From contig WBMV01004350.1 in NCBI GenBank assembly GCA_013396655.1, positions 116,670-180,669 of the forward strand: DNA of 64,000 bases. The letters are read 5' to 3'. The first letter of the stretch is position 1. Each line of letters opens with the position of its first letter. This DNA comes from Campylorhamphus procurvoides. Taxonomy: Eukaryota > Chordata > Aves > Passeriformes > Dendrocolaptidae. Made by a program: the position numbers and the translations under genes. Under the pieces are notes generated by a model, which worked only from the letters and a program-made list of their open reading frames with translations, made no database searches and was not told the DNA's origin. Shown in pieces: positions 36,795 through 49,008 of the stretch.

Positions 36795-39700
36795 GGAAAG
36801 AGTAAAGATTTAACAAAGGGTCTGGATTCAATAAACTGTTTCAGTGGAAAGCTAGGAACCTAAGCACTGAATCTGAGCCTAATAGCCCTTTGCTACAATT
36901 ATATTCACTTGAATGTTGAGCACTGTGTCATTAGATGAGAGCATTCAGACAGCACACTGCAGTAATAATTCACAAAGTGTTTATATTTCAACAAAGCCTT
37001 CTCTTGTGTGTTCTTCTAACCATAATAGCACATTTAGACATTTTATAAACATGGCAGATTTGTTTTTAATTAAAGAATTTCACAGCAGTGAACTCTGATC
37101 ACTTAATATTTCAAATCTGAAAACATCCCTACTGCAGCATGCTAAGAGATTATTTTCTATATACTTCGTACTCTGTATGAGTTACATTTCCCAAAAAAAT
37201 GCCTGAATATTCATGCCAGACCTTGCATGAATAGAATGGCAACATTGTCCCTCTCTGCAGCTCTGCAAGAGAGCTGTACCTGTGACTCAGGAGAATATGC
37301 ACAGACACATTGCTTTCAGGAACGATCATGATCAGCTTCTGCATCTCTGAGAAATTCTTTTAACCAGAACACAGCTGAAATCAATACTCGCCAAGAAAAG
37401 TGGAGGGATTTTGCTTTAGTGCTGTGGGATTCATTTTCATGACTGTCAATCATACAGTAATTTTCACAATTCCAACACCACAGTCTAAGAAGTGCAATAA
37501 TCTGTGGCCCAGACTTGCTGCCAAGCAGGAGTGAGTTAAGCTGAAAGACTGGGACATAAGAAAGGAGGAAAGGAGTGCATGTTTCACCTGATTTGACCAG
37601 TGTGCAATTTACACTTGAAAGAAAAACTGGGGAGAGCTCGATCTGGTAGAAACTGTTGGCAGCAGGGCCTGTTTGCAGCTAAGAAGCCAACAGGAGGATT
37701 GTATGGCAACAAGGCTTCCTTCTGGCTCCTGCAAGAATTTCAAATTACAGCATTATGTTTAACCTCAAAACATCTGAAAGGAAACAATGAACAAGTATCA
37801 ATCCCATTAGTCATTATTTCTTGTACAGTCCATGCAAAACAAAGATGCTGGGTCATATCAGGGTTCTGTATCTTCTATGAAAGCCATGGGACACTCCTCA
37901 GCAGTCCCTGGCTTTTCTGTTCCAGCTGGATGACACATGCAGTCTACATGAAAGGTCAGAGGTCTTACCTTGGGCTGAGCTTTCAAATATCTCACATCAA
38001 TTGGAGCACACATCCCCTACGGGAATCAAAGAGAAACACCACCACATCTTCTAGGAGCACTTTTAGAAGAAATCCCTTCTAACCATTTCACAGGCAGAAC
38101 TCTTTATAGCAGTCCTTCACTGGACTGGCTTGCAAGTATCCTCAGTTTCCTATTAAGTTTATGAGCAGTCAGCAGCAATGAAAACAAAGAGGAGATTCAA
38201 GCAAAAAAATCTTGAATCAGCCTCACTAATAGCAATATGAAACTGCCCTTTATGGGTTTACATCATGATGGTAAAGGAGAGAGACACAGTTTCAGTGAAC
38301 ATGGGTGAGACACAGCTCCCAGGCAGCATGCAGGACCAAAATCCAAGCTTAATATACAGCTTTAATATATCCCATATGTACTACATACATTGGAAACAAG
38401 GGTGGGCCTTAGGTACAGGAAACATTTATATGAGGATGTTTTAGTTGTTTTAAAAAAAAAACATTTGTAGGACTAATCATGTGCAGTGTCAGCCTACCTT
38501 TGGTTGGTACCTCCTTCCCCAGAAAATTCACAAAGATTCCTGATTATTTGTTTCCATGGGGTAATCAGTAACCCCCCTAGTGAGAAGGCTGCTTCCAGAG
38601 CCTATCTGGCTACTAAAGCAGCAGGTTGTCATTCACCTTAGCATGCCCTTTGCCATTCACAAACATTTTCTTCCTGAGCCCTGCACTGTTACAACCAGGC
38701 TTATTCATATAAGACTATGAAGTCCTTCTGTGTATTTTAAAGGGAACTCAGGCACAGCACACAAAAGGGAACTTCCCCTGACCAGTTGCTCCACTGCTAA
38801 CAGCAAATACGAAATGAGTCAACCCCATACAGTCTGTGAGCAACCCACAGGTTGAAATTAATTTACAGGGACACTACACTATCTCTGTAACAGTTTCTGT
38901 CATTCTCCCTCAATTTCTGCTTGCTTAAAGGCTTTAATAATACTATTGGCAAAGCCCCTCCACTTAAGCTTAATTTCATCCTCTAATAACACAGATGGTT
39001 TATTTGACCTTTAACATCAAATCTGGGTATGTGCAACTTAACATGTGTCCTCTGTGAAGTCCTAGCACTGTGTGAACCAGCACAATGTTGACCAATGGTC
39101 AGAAAGTCTTCACTTTGGCTTCTGCAACTCAGGTAATTTAATTCTTTCTCCTATGAACCTCTCCAGGTCTGAATACTGCCTCTGACACTGATGATGAGGG
39201 CTGCAGGAAGCATGGAAAACAGGATAACACGGGAGCACACTGACAGCAAATATTTGTGTCAGTGTTCAAAATAAGCATGTAATGCTTATTGTATTACAGA
39301 ATTTAATAAGATATAATAAGCTGTAATCAGATATTTCAGGTATAATATAAAGTAAATGCATTATAAATGCTGGAGAGTAACTAGAATTGATTAAACTAGA
39401 TAATGTTGTTAAATGATATTTACTGCTAAAAGCAAACATTTTTGTTAACCTGGCACGCAAAACCAACAATGCTTCTTCAGGATAGTTTTGTTTGCAGACA
39501 AAGTCATATATTACCATCTTTTTTTCATCAGTTAAAATTATCAAAGTAGCAAAACAGATTTTATCCAAAATAATAAAAATTTCTAGCAATTGAAAATATA
39601 CAATTATCTAACATGCAAACTACATATGTACCTGATGAAACATCACCTGACTGCCACAACTCATGAGATTTTCCATATCCACTGACATTCTGGCTATGTT

Positions 39701-40828
39701 TGGACAGAAGTTGTTTCTGTAACACTTGAAACTAAATCTGTTCCAGGAAGACTCTGGAAAAGGCAGTATAGCATAGTTTCTTAATCACACATTTATTACC
39801 AAGCAAAAAGAAAGAAAAAAAAGAAAAAAAACCAGCAAGACAATCTGTTATTAGCAGCCCTGCAACACAGTAAAGCTGTACAACATTGCCTAATCTACTT
39901 TTTCTACTCTTACACGTAAAATATAGAAAATGTTTCCCATAGAACTCCATCTGCAAAGTTTTACAGACAAAGAGCTTGCAAGCTGGCTGCTCCTACTCTG
40001 GCAGAACAACACGAAATTGGTAATATCCACAGAGGGATTATTTTGCTATGGAGGCAAAAGCAGATAAGCTGTATTACTCCAGGGGGTAAATTATATTTGG
40101 TATTATACAACTGTTTCCTATACAGGTTAAAATCTTTTCCTCATATCTAACTGGAACAATTGTCCCATGAACTAGGGAAGATTAATTTTCTACTTGTGTT
40201 TTTCATCCTTTAAACCTTTCTCACTTCCACAGTAACATCAATGCCCCTAATGTTTTGTGTATAAGAGATGATATGCATTGCAGTTGCTATGGAGTTAGGT
40301 ATTTGTTGAATGATGGGGCTGAAAATGGGAGGACTGACCACCTGAAGACTCTCAAATACAATACCACATGGTTGAAGTTTGGCCAGTTGTTTTCTGGGGT
40401 TTTTTTCTAGGGAACTAATTTGGGTAATTCTCTTCCACCAGCATTGCAATGGAAAGTAATGAAATGAATTCTATTTTAAACTCATATCCCTTTTTAAACT
40501 TTGGCTAAATTTAGTATGAGACTTCAGGGAGAGAAGGGGGAAAAGGAAAAGGCAAAAAGAGAAGACTCAGAGACACTGCAGCCCAGCTTCCTTAAGAAAC
40601 TATGCTTAACTACCATTGGATTCTTCTATGCCTGGTATCTATCCCTGCTGCTCAGGGCTAGTGCACACATCACTCTCTCAGATAAGTATTTCCAGGTGAC
40701 TTCTAATGAGACTACCCATGCTCAGTAATTTCTCAGCAGCCAAGTGCGTGCGTCCGCACACTGGACTTTCACAGCAGGGCACAGCTGCTAATGATGACAG
40801 CCAGAAGTGAAGCCAACCTCAGTTCAAA

Positions 40829-40866
40829 CTGAAGAACAGTTTAGTTCTTCAGTGGAACTGAAGAAC
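40829..40866. repeat. Alternating short repeat CTGAAGAAC
   Basis: CTGAAGAAC occurs at 40829-40837, its reverse complement GTTCTTCAG at 40844-40852, and the forward form again at 40858-40866. Any two neighbouring copies can pair, giving two mutually exclusive 9-bp hairpins. Confidence 0.75.
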
Positions 40867-42236
40867 AAAGAGTTTATGTTGAGCATCTTGGCAAGTTTTG
40901 CTTTCTGGTTCTGTGCCCACAGGAAGGCAGGGAGGAGAGCACACAGTCAGCACACAGAAACACAACAGTGGAGGCAGAGAATGGGCACCATTGTCTCGTC
41001 AGCTGGTTGTGGAGTATGTGATGCACAAGCTAGGCTGTGAACTAATGAGGCTCAGCAAGAGCATCACTAAAAGAGACAGAATTTAGCATATCAACAAACA
41101 ATAAGCAAGCAAAGGTACAGTGACAAGCTTGTTATGCTAGCAAACACGACCCAAAAAATAATCAATATAGGAAAATGCAAAGAAAAGTAAGGGATTTGTA
41201 CTAGCTTTCCTCACTTGTTTAATTTTGTTTCTCAGGCTATGTCTCCAGATACAAAAATAAAATAGAAGTGGAATTAATCAGGTCAGTTGGACAGTTTGGT
41301 TTGTACCTCAGAGAGCACACTGATTACGCCTGCACAGGCAATGTTCTAGAGAAGTTTCTCAATGACAGCAATAAAGTGGATGTTAGATTTTGTAGAACCT
41401 TCCCTACTCTCTCCCACTTGATTCCTCCCCATTCTCCACTCCCCCTTTTCAAAGGATACAGAGATCTAAGGCTCATTCTCTCCTTCCCAGCTGAGTGCAG
41501 CACTGGGGTGGAAAGGTCAGGTGCAGTATCATAATGAGTGTCCATGATGAAAGGTGTTAAGAGAAACCTCTGCTTACACAGCTCCTGATACAAAGAAGGG
41601 TTACAAAGCCTTAATCAGAAGAGTCCCCAGTAGTTTGCTCTGCAATATATTCAGCTAGCAGATAGGAAGGCAATAGATCTAGGCTCTATTGCACCCACCT
41701 AAAAGCCTAAAGAACGTAGTAACTACTAAGTAACCGTGGTATTTAGTAACTGTAACTTTTTCCGAGTAACTGTGGGACATTCCCCCCTTATCCCCCAACA
41801 GATTTCCAGGCAGATTCTCCCTAAATACACCAAAGAGCTGTAGAGATTCCATTTTGGCAGCAAATTAGTGCATACAAATAAGAAGCCTTTGTCTTTCATC
41901 ACTAACAGAGTAGGATGTGTCATAAAGACTTCAGGACTCCTATGAGGCTTTACTTCATTGCATTGTATAGCATCACCATGTTTCCAGTCCTCAGACCACT
42001 AAGTAAACAAAAGGAGTCCTACACACTTTATTATTTCACCTCAAAACCAATTGGGTTTTTTCCTTCAGTACTCATTTAAGTGAGCCACATAGCCTCTAAC
42101 TGTGAAACCTCTCTTAATTCAAAAAAGGCCTATAGAAAGGAGTGTGATAGCTGCCCTGTTCAAATATGAAATAACACATACATCTCAAAATGAGAGATCT
42201 CTAAAACACTTGTGAAGACAACTCCAGAAAGCATAT

Positions 42237-42266
42237 TTCAACAAAAGCCAATTCAACAAAAGCCAA
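42237..42266. repeat. Perfect 15-bp tandem duplication
   Basis: TTCAACAAAAGCCAA is present twice, head to tail and without mismatches (42237-42251 and 42252-42266). This suggests a recent slippage or duplication event. Confidence 0.85.
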
Positions 42267-45200
42267 ACCAATCAACCAACAAGAAAAAAAAAAAACCACA
42301 AACCACTGTCTTCCTCATCCCTTGAGCTTTTGAACTGCTCAGAGACACACTCATAAATCTTCAGTAAATGATTTCTGCATCACACATGTATGCACATTTT
42401 CTATTTTCTACAGTTACCTAAATTATTTTTTCAAGTTTTTGAGTAAAATTCTTCCCTTGAGCATGGACGCAAATTATAATAAAGCATGAAGAATATTTAT
42501 TCAGTCATCACTGAGTGGTTGCTATACAGTACAAAAAACAATGAGCAGCCTACAGAAAGAAAAAGATTATAGCACTCAGGTCCACATAATTGACTCTCCA
42601 ACAGCTATAGCTCCACATTAGGTTTCTGTCATTACAATCTAAAATACATCCCGATCTGACATGATCAGCAACTGATGCAGCATTGTCATAACACGGCTGA
42701 AATGACAGTTGAAGTGGCAGAATCTGCTCAGTTCTTAGATATGCTGATCTATCTTTCTCCAAAACTCAACTCTCTTTCCCCCTACCTTATATGAAAGCTC
42801 AGTGTCTTGTACCATCTGGACAGACATCATCTCCATGCAGGGTCACAGTCCCCAGCTCTGGCTCTGCCAATGGCTCTTCCTTCAATATACTCACACTCCC
42901 AAAATAGTGCTTGCTGAAGGTGACAACCATTGAGCTAAACATTTGTGTGCATGGCCCCATTCTTGCCAGATAAGACTGGAAATAGTGAAGAATTTAGCAG
43001 CTGAGGGAGAAATAGCAAGTGCACTGTTTTGGAGCACAATCTGAAGGCTTGGATCACCCTGCCAGCAGGCCTCCAACTCTTTGAGGACCATCAGCTCCAC
43101 TAGAAGGGGTTTGTGGTCTTGTACCCAGCAGCACCTGGCGTTCCTTTTGGCTCAGGCAATAGGATAACATAGAAGAACTACTAGCCAAGTAAGAGAGCCA
43201 CAACAGAAGTGAAGGTTCTTCAAAAAGAGCATTTCTTAACCTGAAAAATCTTTACTTTTGGGCTTACCAGCCCTTTGAGGTTCATTTATTTTTTAAATGC
43301 TGAGAAGTAAGAAAAGGAACAAAACTTCCTAGAACAACTGAAGTAGCAAAGTAACACCAAAAGAAACTGAGTTTACCAGCATATCTAGCTATACTTCGGC
43401 AGAAACAAATCCCGTAGTACTCCAAATGACTTTAGAAAAATAATTTCTTAATCTAATTTCAGAAGAGAACATACAAGTAATGCACAAGAAGAGTCAAGGA
43501 AGTGAAAACAACCAAACCACTATATAAGTGACCACAACATAATTCCTGTATTCCCTCTGGAATTCACAGCACTGTTAAGAAGTCTGAATGGAATTCCGTG
43601 CAAACGGAATGGTTAAAAACAGCAGGAAGTAGCAAAATGAATATTGTTAGACTCCAGTTTCAATGCTGATGCAAATGGTACTCTCAGTTAAAGAAGTTGC
43701 TGCACCTTTCAGCCCAAGGGTTCATAAAGGTATCGGTACATACTCATATTACTTTTAGAAAGAGCTAAAGATGGACAGGGAAAGTCCTATGCTGAATTCA
43801 CTGTTACATGAGTTAGCTTATCTCATTTACGTTATAGTGAATATAGCTAATGCATTTATTTGTATATGAGATTTTTGGATACAGTACATGTAAGTATTAA
43901 CTCACCCTGCTGAGTAAGAGTGAAAAACAGAAAGGTGACGTACTCTGTCAATTCTCTTCTCTCATCTCAGAAAATAAAAACTTGCTTCCAAAAAGAGTAG
44001 GAAGAATGTAGAAAAGAGAAGGAACTCCTAATAAACTCCTTTCCCAACTAGCTGGTCTCACCTCCCTTCTTTTGTTTTAGGACAATATGTCAATTGATAC
44101 TGCTCATCATCGGCTTGGACTTTGATGTTATTTCTATCTATGCATTATTGGTGTCAGCCACTCATGAAAAGGTGATTTAATGTAGCTCCACAGATTGATT
44201 CCACTCTAAGAAAATAGTAAAACATGGTAAAATAAAATGATGGGAAAGACAAAGAAGTGAATATCCCTTATTCGAAAGAGATGCTTTGAATATACTGGAA
44301 ACATTTGCACATTTTTTAGTTCAGTATTTTTCAAACTGTATAAAAGCCCAATATGCAGTCATAGAATGGTATAGATTTTTACAGTTCCAAAACCACCAAC
44401 ACAACAGTATCCTGATCCCATAGGGGTACCTTAGAGGCTATCAGCATAAAAAAACTGATGTTCCCTCTCATATACAATAAATATACTCAAATATTTCTTA
44501 GATCTGAAATTCTTTCTACTGGTTATGCCTTTTAAAGCTGCTGCTATGAATATATGCAACATGACTAATAGTTAAGTATAATTGTTGATGTGAAGTTACA
44601 AATATAAAAGAGATGTTTCAATGTATTTTGAAGACCCTGCTATTAGCAGGAATGAAAGAAAACTCATATTCTGCAATAACTTCAAGTCAGATCTGTATGT
44701 ACATTTCCATAAATAGATATAAGAATCATCTCCCATGTGACAGAAGACAGCTCATAAAACTCTTTGGATCTATTAAACATATTTCCTAAAAAGAATATGT
44801 TGCAAAACTTTTCAATACTGCTCGGGATCAACCTGCTAGTCAAAACAGAAATTTACTGGCACCAAGCAGAAGTCATCCTTTTTTTTTTTTTTTTATAGCT
44901 TCTCCCATTCTATAGGTGAATTGCCTGTGTATTTTTCACAGGCAGTGCACACACTTAAGTTCCTCAAACCATCAAACCATCAGAGTCCATTGTGAATGTC
45001 TATATCCCAGGTGTCTGTATCTTCAAAAGAGATATAAGGAGATCCTACCTGTTGATCTTTCCAGCACAGGATATAGAATTTGCCTGTCTGCTTAGCTATA
45101 GATTGCAGAGTTACAGAACTGAGATGGACACCACCTCTTCACAAACCAGTTATTGTCACATAAGTCACCCATACTGCTGATTCTACTTAAGATTTTTTTT

Positions 45201-47719
45201 CCTCCACATAAATGCCGCTACTGCTTATTCACTGTACCACAGGAGGCATATTGAGGGTCTTAACACAATGTGGGCAAGCCAAAGTATCATGTTATCCTGG
45301 CAACTTGTTTGGTAATGTGGGTAAATTTTCCTTTTTGGTATTTCCAAATCTTTAGTATGGGATCTTTGGTATTACAAAGACCTGTGTTACAGTGAATTGA
45401 CCCTTCATGTTGTTCCAATAAATTAAGAACAATGGGAGAGACAGATTTAGATAGCTAAATTTATCCAGAGATAAATTTAGGTAGAAAGAGAATTTCTTGA
45501 AAATGGAAATTGTGAAATTTACCTTTGAACTTTTTATGTTTGTGGTTTTAAAGAAAAATGCTAAATAGCTACATGATCTCAGCTACAAGCTTGTTTTCTA
45601 TCAGTGAGGCAAAAAAAAGCAAGGAAGGTCCAAAAGAGCAATACAGATTGGGGTGCTATCTCTCTTACCTACCTTTCTGTCTTCTACAATTGGTAACATA
45701 AAGACTGACTGAAAACAACAAAACTCATAACACAAACCCACAGTTCAAAAACTGAGCCTTCTTATGACAACATTATTTAGAAGTAAGGAAAGGAAGAATA
45801 AATATATGCTTTCAGTGATTTTTTTTCAGGAAAACTGCTACTCTTGCACACAAAGATATTCTGAACTGGGGACTGACAAGCTGAGTTGCCATGTATGAGA
45901 GCACAGGCTGTCTTAAGTATCACAGTATGACTGATGACCAAGTGAAAAGGAAAAAAATTAATGTCACCCTAGACTAATTTCAGAAAACACTAATTTCTTA
46001 TTTTAGTGGTTAGATATTTTAGAAATGAGAGAAAAATCGTTGCACATCAAAATGAGGAGTTCTTACCTCCCAACATACAGTTTTCTGAAAAACAGATATG
46101 TTTTATGCTTTTAACTGCCTAGATGGAGCCCCCTCTTGGTGTAGTGTCACCAAGACCACCAATAATCATGCAGAAAAGAGAACTCTCTTACAAAAACTGA
46201 TATTTCCAGCTACGTAACATCTTGATTGCAATGGGAACATAAAAGTCATAGTTATATGCTATTTGTATGGCTTTCTCACAAGCCTTTAAGGTGTACGAGC
46301 CTCCCGTACTGAGCAGCACGTATCTTTAAGCCGCAATCCTAAAATCTCAGACAAATCTGCACCAATACCATTAGAGGGATTGGCAGGTGAATAAGAAAAT
46401 CTAGTAGAATTTAAGTCTGATTTTGGCTGCAGCTACCACGGCTGTGGTGCAGAATAAACCTGCTCCTGTGAACACAATCTTCCACACTGAAGAGAGTATC
46501 AGTTTCTCTTCACTTTTAAGCCAAAACCAGGCAAAACCAGCAAACATTTATTGCAGAAAATAACTGTCCTATAACACAGGAAAAGGGGAACCCCTATTTT
46601 CTGATCCAAGCTGCAAAACTCCCTAGACATCATGGAAATAATTTTTACTTTTATTACAGTAAATGACAGCACTTTGAACTGCCATGGAAATAATTTGGGA
46701 TTTCAAGTGGCCCATTTCCCCACTCCATATGGATCACTACCTAGGAAAAAGCATCCTGGAGGCCAGTAGCAGTGTCCCTTCTAACTGAGGACACCCACAG
46801 CTAAAATGGGTGCCTTCTAAACTTACTGCTTTGAACAGCTGGGAAAACTGCTCTCAATACAGAACACTGTGCCAAGTCTTCCTTTTCAAGAGTAAGGGAA
46901 GAAGGAAGAAAGTGAAAGAAAGAAATTATGTGCCATCAGAAGTCAAGTAAAAGAAACTCCTATTTCCCCTCTGTTTCGAGAAATGTATTCTTCTGCTGAA
47001 GGATTTCAGAGGACCACATGAGATGTTAAAATAGCAAAAGCATCAGGGTGTTCAGGAACTTATATGATGAATATATTGGCCAGACTGTGCATGCCCACCG
47101 AATATCTTTTTACTATCCATATCTAATGTAAGCAACTATCCAGTCTTACAAGATAAGAAGATGGTAATGGGACAGTATGGCTTTGCCTGGTATTCCTCCT
47201 CAGAGTAAAGCATACTCTCTTCAATTAGTGTTGAGGAAGACAAAGATGAATGGTGAAATTCCTTTGTGTGGTTCACAGAATTGAGCCCTGCTGGAATGCA
47301 AGTATTGGCCTTTACAATGAAAAACTCCAGCCAGCACAGCCATGAGGATAATCAGAAGCTGTGTCTTCTCTCATCTTCCGTGCCAACAATAGCAGAATTC
47401 AGTTCATTACAGCCATGGCAGACATCTTTCCAATGCCTTTGCATGAATGCACATAGACTATAGTTTTACACTCATGATCAAAACCACAGGAAGCAGACTT
47501 CCAAAAGGGAAGGAAAAAGGGGGATGAAGGAGAAACAAAGAAGTACATAAGAGATCTGATTTTTCCCAATCGGACAAGATGAGCTAGGACAAGGATTACC
47601 TTTATATAAACTCTGAAATGACACATAAGTGGGAAATGGGGAACTCAAACAATGAGGACAGACTAAATCACTTAAATTTGAAAAGCTTGCTTTTCAACTC
47701 TCTAATTTACTTTTAAATT
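42267..47719. other. No gene seen
   Basis: This is AT-rich sequence with short ORFs only. A 10-bp inverted repeat (CTAAATTTAT at 45455-45464 with ATAAATTTAG at 45471-45480) and a T run (44880-44894) are the only structures noted. A possible decayed CR1 tail (TCATAGAATGGTATAG, near 44360) is too short to call. Confidence 0.5.
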
Positions 47720-47789
47720 GTCTTACTTTTAAGTACATTAAGAACAATTGTTTGAGCTAAGAATTCTTAGTGAACTTTAAAAGTAAGAC
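47720..47789 (+). repeat. 70-nt imperfect hairpin, microRNA-precursor-like
   Basis: GTCTTACTTTTAA (47720-47732) pairs perfectly with TTAAAAGTAAGAC (47777-47789). After a one-base bulge (47776) the pairing continues: GT with AC, one A-A mismatch, CA with TG, a U-G wobble (plus strand), then TAAGAA with TTCTTA. That makes about 24 pairs and leaves a 19-nt loop (47745-47763). A 14-bp palindrome CTAAGAATTCTTAG (47757-47770) overlaps the loop and 3' arm and offers a competing fold. Size, stem length and loop size resemble a microRNA precursor, but the stem is very AU-rich. I do not recognise either arm as a known microRNA. A small foldback transposon remnant is an equal alternative. Confidence 0.5.
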
Positions 47790-48169
47790 AGAAGAAGATA
47801 TACAGCGTAATGCTTCCAATTTACATTAAAGTCTATGCACTATTATCTTCTTATTATCTCCTAAAGATTTTTTCCAGGCATTTAATTAACATATGACAAG
47901 ATACCCAAGTTAGAAAGGAAAAAAGTAACTATTTAATGTACTATCTATAGCCTTTCAGAAGTTAGTTACCCATTGTTTTTCCTCCTAATGCACTACCTAG
48001 TGCACATCTATTATACTATTTTAATAGCGAGTTTCTGTCACAGAAATAAAAAGAACAGAGTTCTCAAGGTGCCCACATTACATTTTCTAATTCGACTCGA
48101 GCACCAGTGTCTTTCAAAGTTAATGAAACATAGGCAAAGTTTGGCAGTTTTCACCCAAGGACTCTGCTG

Positions 48170-48690
48170 CGACAAAGGGTGCTGGGATTAGTCTGCCTGC
48201 TGGAGCTCTGGCTCCAGGACTCTGGACCCTGGTCCCAGGACTCTGGACCCTGGTCCCAGAGTAACACTGGGGAAGCATTAACTTTAAATGAACACAACAC
48301 TAACAAATGGCCTCAAAACATCTCTAGAAAGGTAGCAAAGCAGTTACCAAGGCCCCGGGTGATGGGGGTCTGTTGGGGCAGGGTCTGGCACACTCCCAGC
48401 GCCAGGCACTGGGCACCTCCCTGGAGATGGAGATAAACCAAGGTCAGGACAGACCATGGACCTGGTTCAGTGAGGCCTGAGGCCAGGCAGGAGACTGGCC
48501 CTGCTGCAGCCCCAATGGGGGGTTAGGCAGGAGCAGTCAGGCTTGGTGGTGCCCCCCGGCAATAAATACCTCAGGCCCCATTCTGAGGGATCCTCTTTTG
48601 TGCATATTCCCTGAGACCATTAGCCTTTCCCACTTTCAGCCTATTCCAATTCGACCAATAAACTACTGTCGAACAAGTGGCAGGACATAT
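48170..48690 (+). mobile_element. GC-rich LTR-like segment, unassigned
   Basis: This patch is sharply richer in GC than its flanks. It contains a 21-bp tandem duplication, a TATA-like AATAAATA (48561-48568) and an AATAAA (48657-48662) about 95 bases further on. That order and spacing resemble the promoter and poly(A) signal of a short-R retroviral LTR. The borders are uncertain, I found no TG...CA ends with a target duplication, and I cannot match it to a known family. It could instead be a non-mobile GC-rich element. Confidence 0.3.
48214..48255. repeat. Perfect 21-bp tandem duplication
   Basis: CCAGGACTCTGGACCCTGGTC occurs at 48214-48234 and 48235-48255, followed by a partial third start (CCAGA). 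Each unit is partly self-complementary (CCAGG/CCTGG). The open frame across it encodes two QDSGPWS repeats but lies in no recognisable gene. Confidence 0.9.
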
Positions 48691-49008
48691 TAGCATGCTT
48701 CACATTTAGATATTATGCATCTCCTCACTACCAAACTCATGAAGCTCTCTGAGCTGCTGATCTGAGGGAGATCTGTGGGCTCTGCTTTACTAACGTGGCA
48801 GGAAAAGCCTGCAGCAAGTACAAAAAACAAGACGTGCTTAAGGATGAAAAGACACTGTTTAAAGCAAATTCTCCCATCAAGCAAGAGTCTGTTTCTTAAT
48901 AGCCCTGTATCTACTGCCTTTCACAGCATAAAATCCCTCTCTCTCTCTTTTTTTTTTCCCCTTGGAGGAAGGTAGTCTAGCAGCATTTTCCTGTTACTCA
49001 GCTCAGCA
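48691..49008. other. No gene seen
   Basis: Short interval with a CT-repeat/T-run near 48940-48957 just before the 3' end of the minus-strand CR1. Confidence 0.5.

Larger units (their letters stand above)
35578..42236. other. Long stretch without a recognisable gene
   Basis: The longest open frame is 160 codons (37600-38082, plus strand), but it begins at GTG and shows no recognisable domain. A16 lies at 36779-36794. Minus-strand splice-signal pairs at 36717-36743 and 37970-38017 are discussed in the findings. CTGAAGAAC alternates in direction three times at 40829-40866. No repeat family or RNA gene was recognised. Confidence 0.5.

Noticed and set aside
37600..38082. 160-codon plus-strand open frame
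   Set aside because: It begins at GTG rather than ATG, has no recognisable domain, and overlaps the opposite-strand splice candidate.
44356..44372. Possible decayed CR1 3' tail (TCATAGAATGGTATAG)
   Set aside because: Too short, and the downstream sequence does not continue the CR1 order.
45455..45480. 10-bp inverted repeat CTAAATTTAT / ATAAATTTAG
   Set aside because: AT-rich arms of this length are expected several times by chance in a window of this size.
46127..46140. Possible third CTCF motif (GCCCCCTCTTGGTG, reverse strand)
   Set aside because: Fits the core only with one extra base, or with three mismatches when ungapped, so it is too weak to call.
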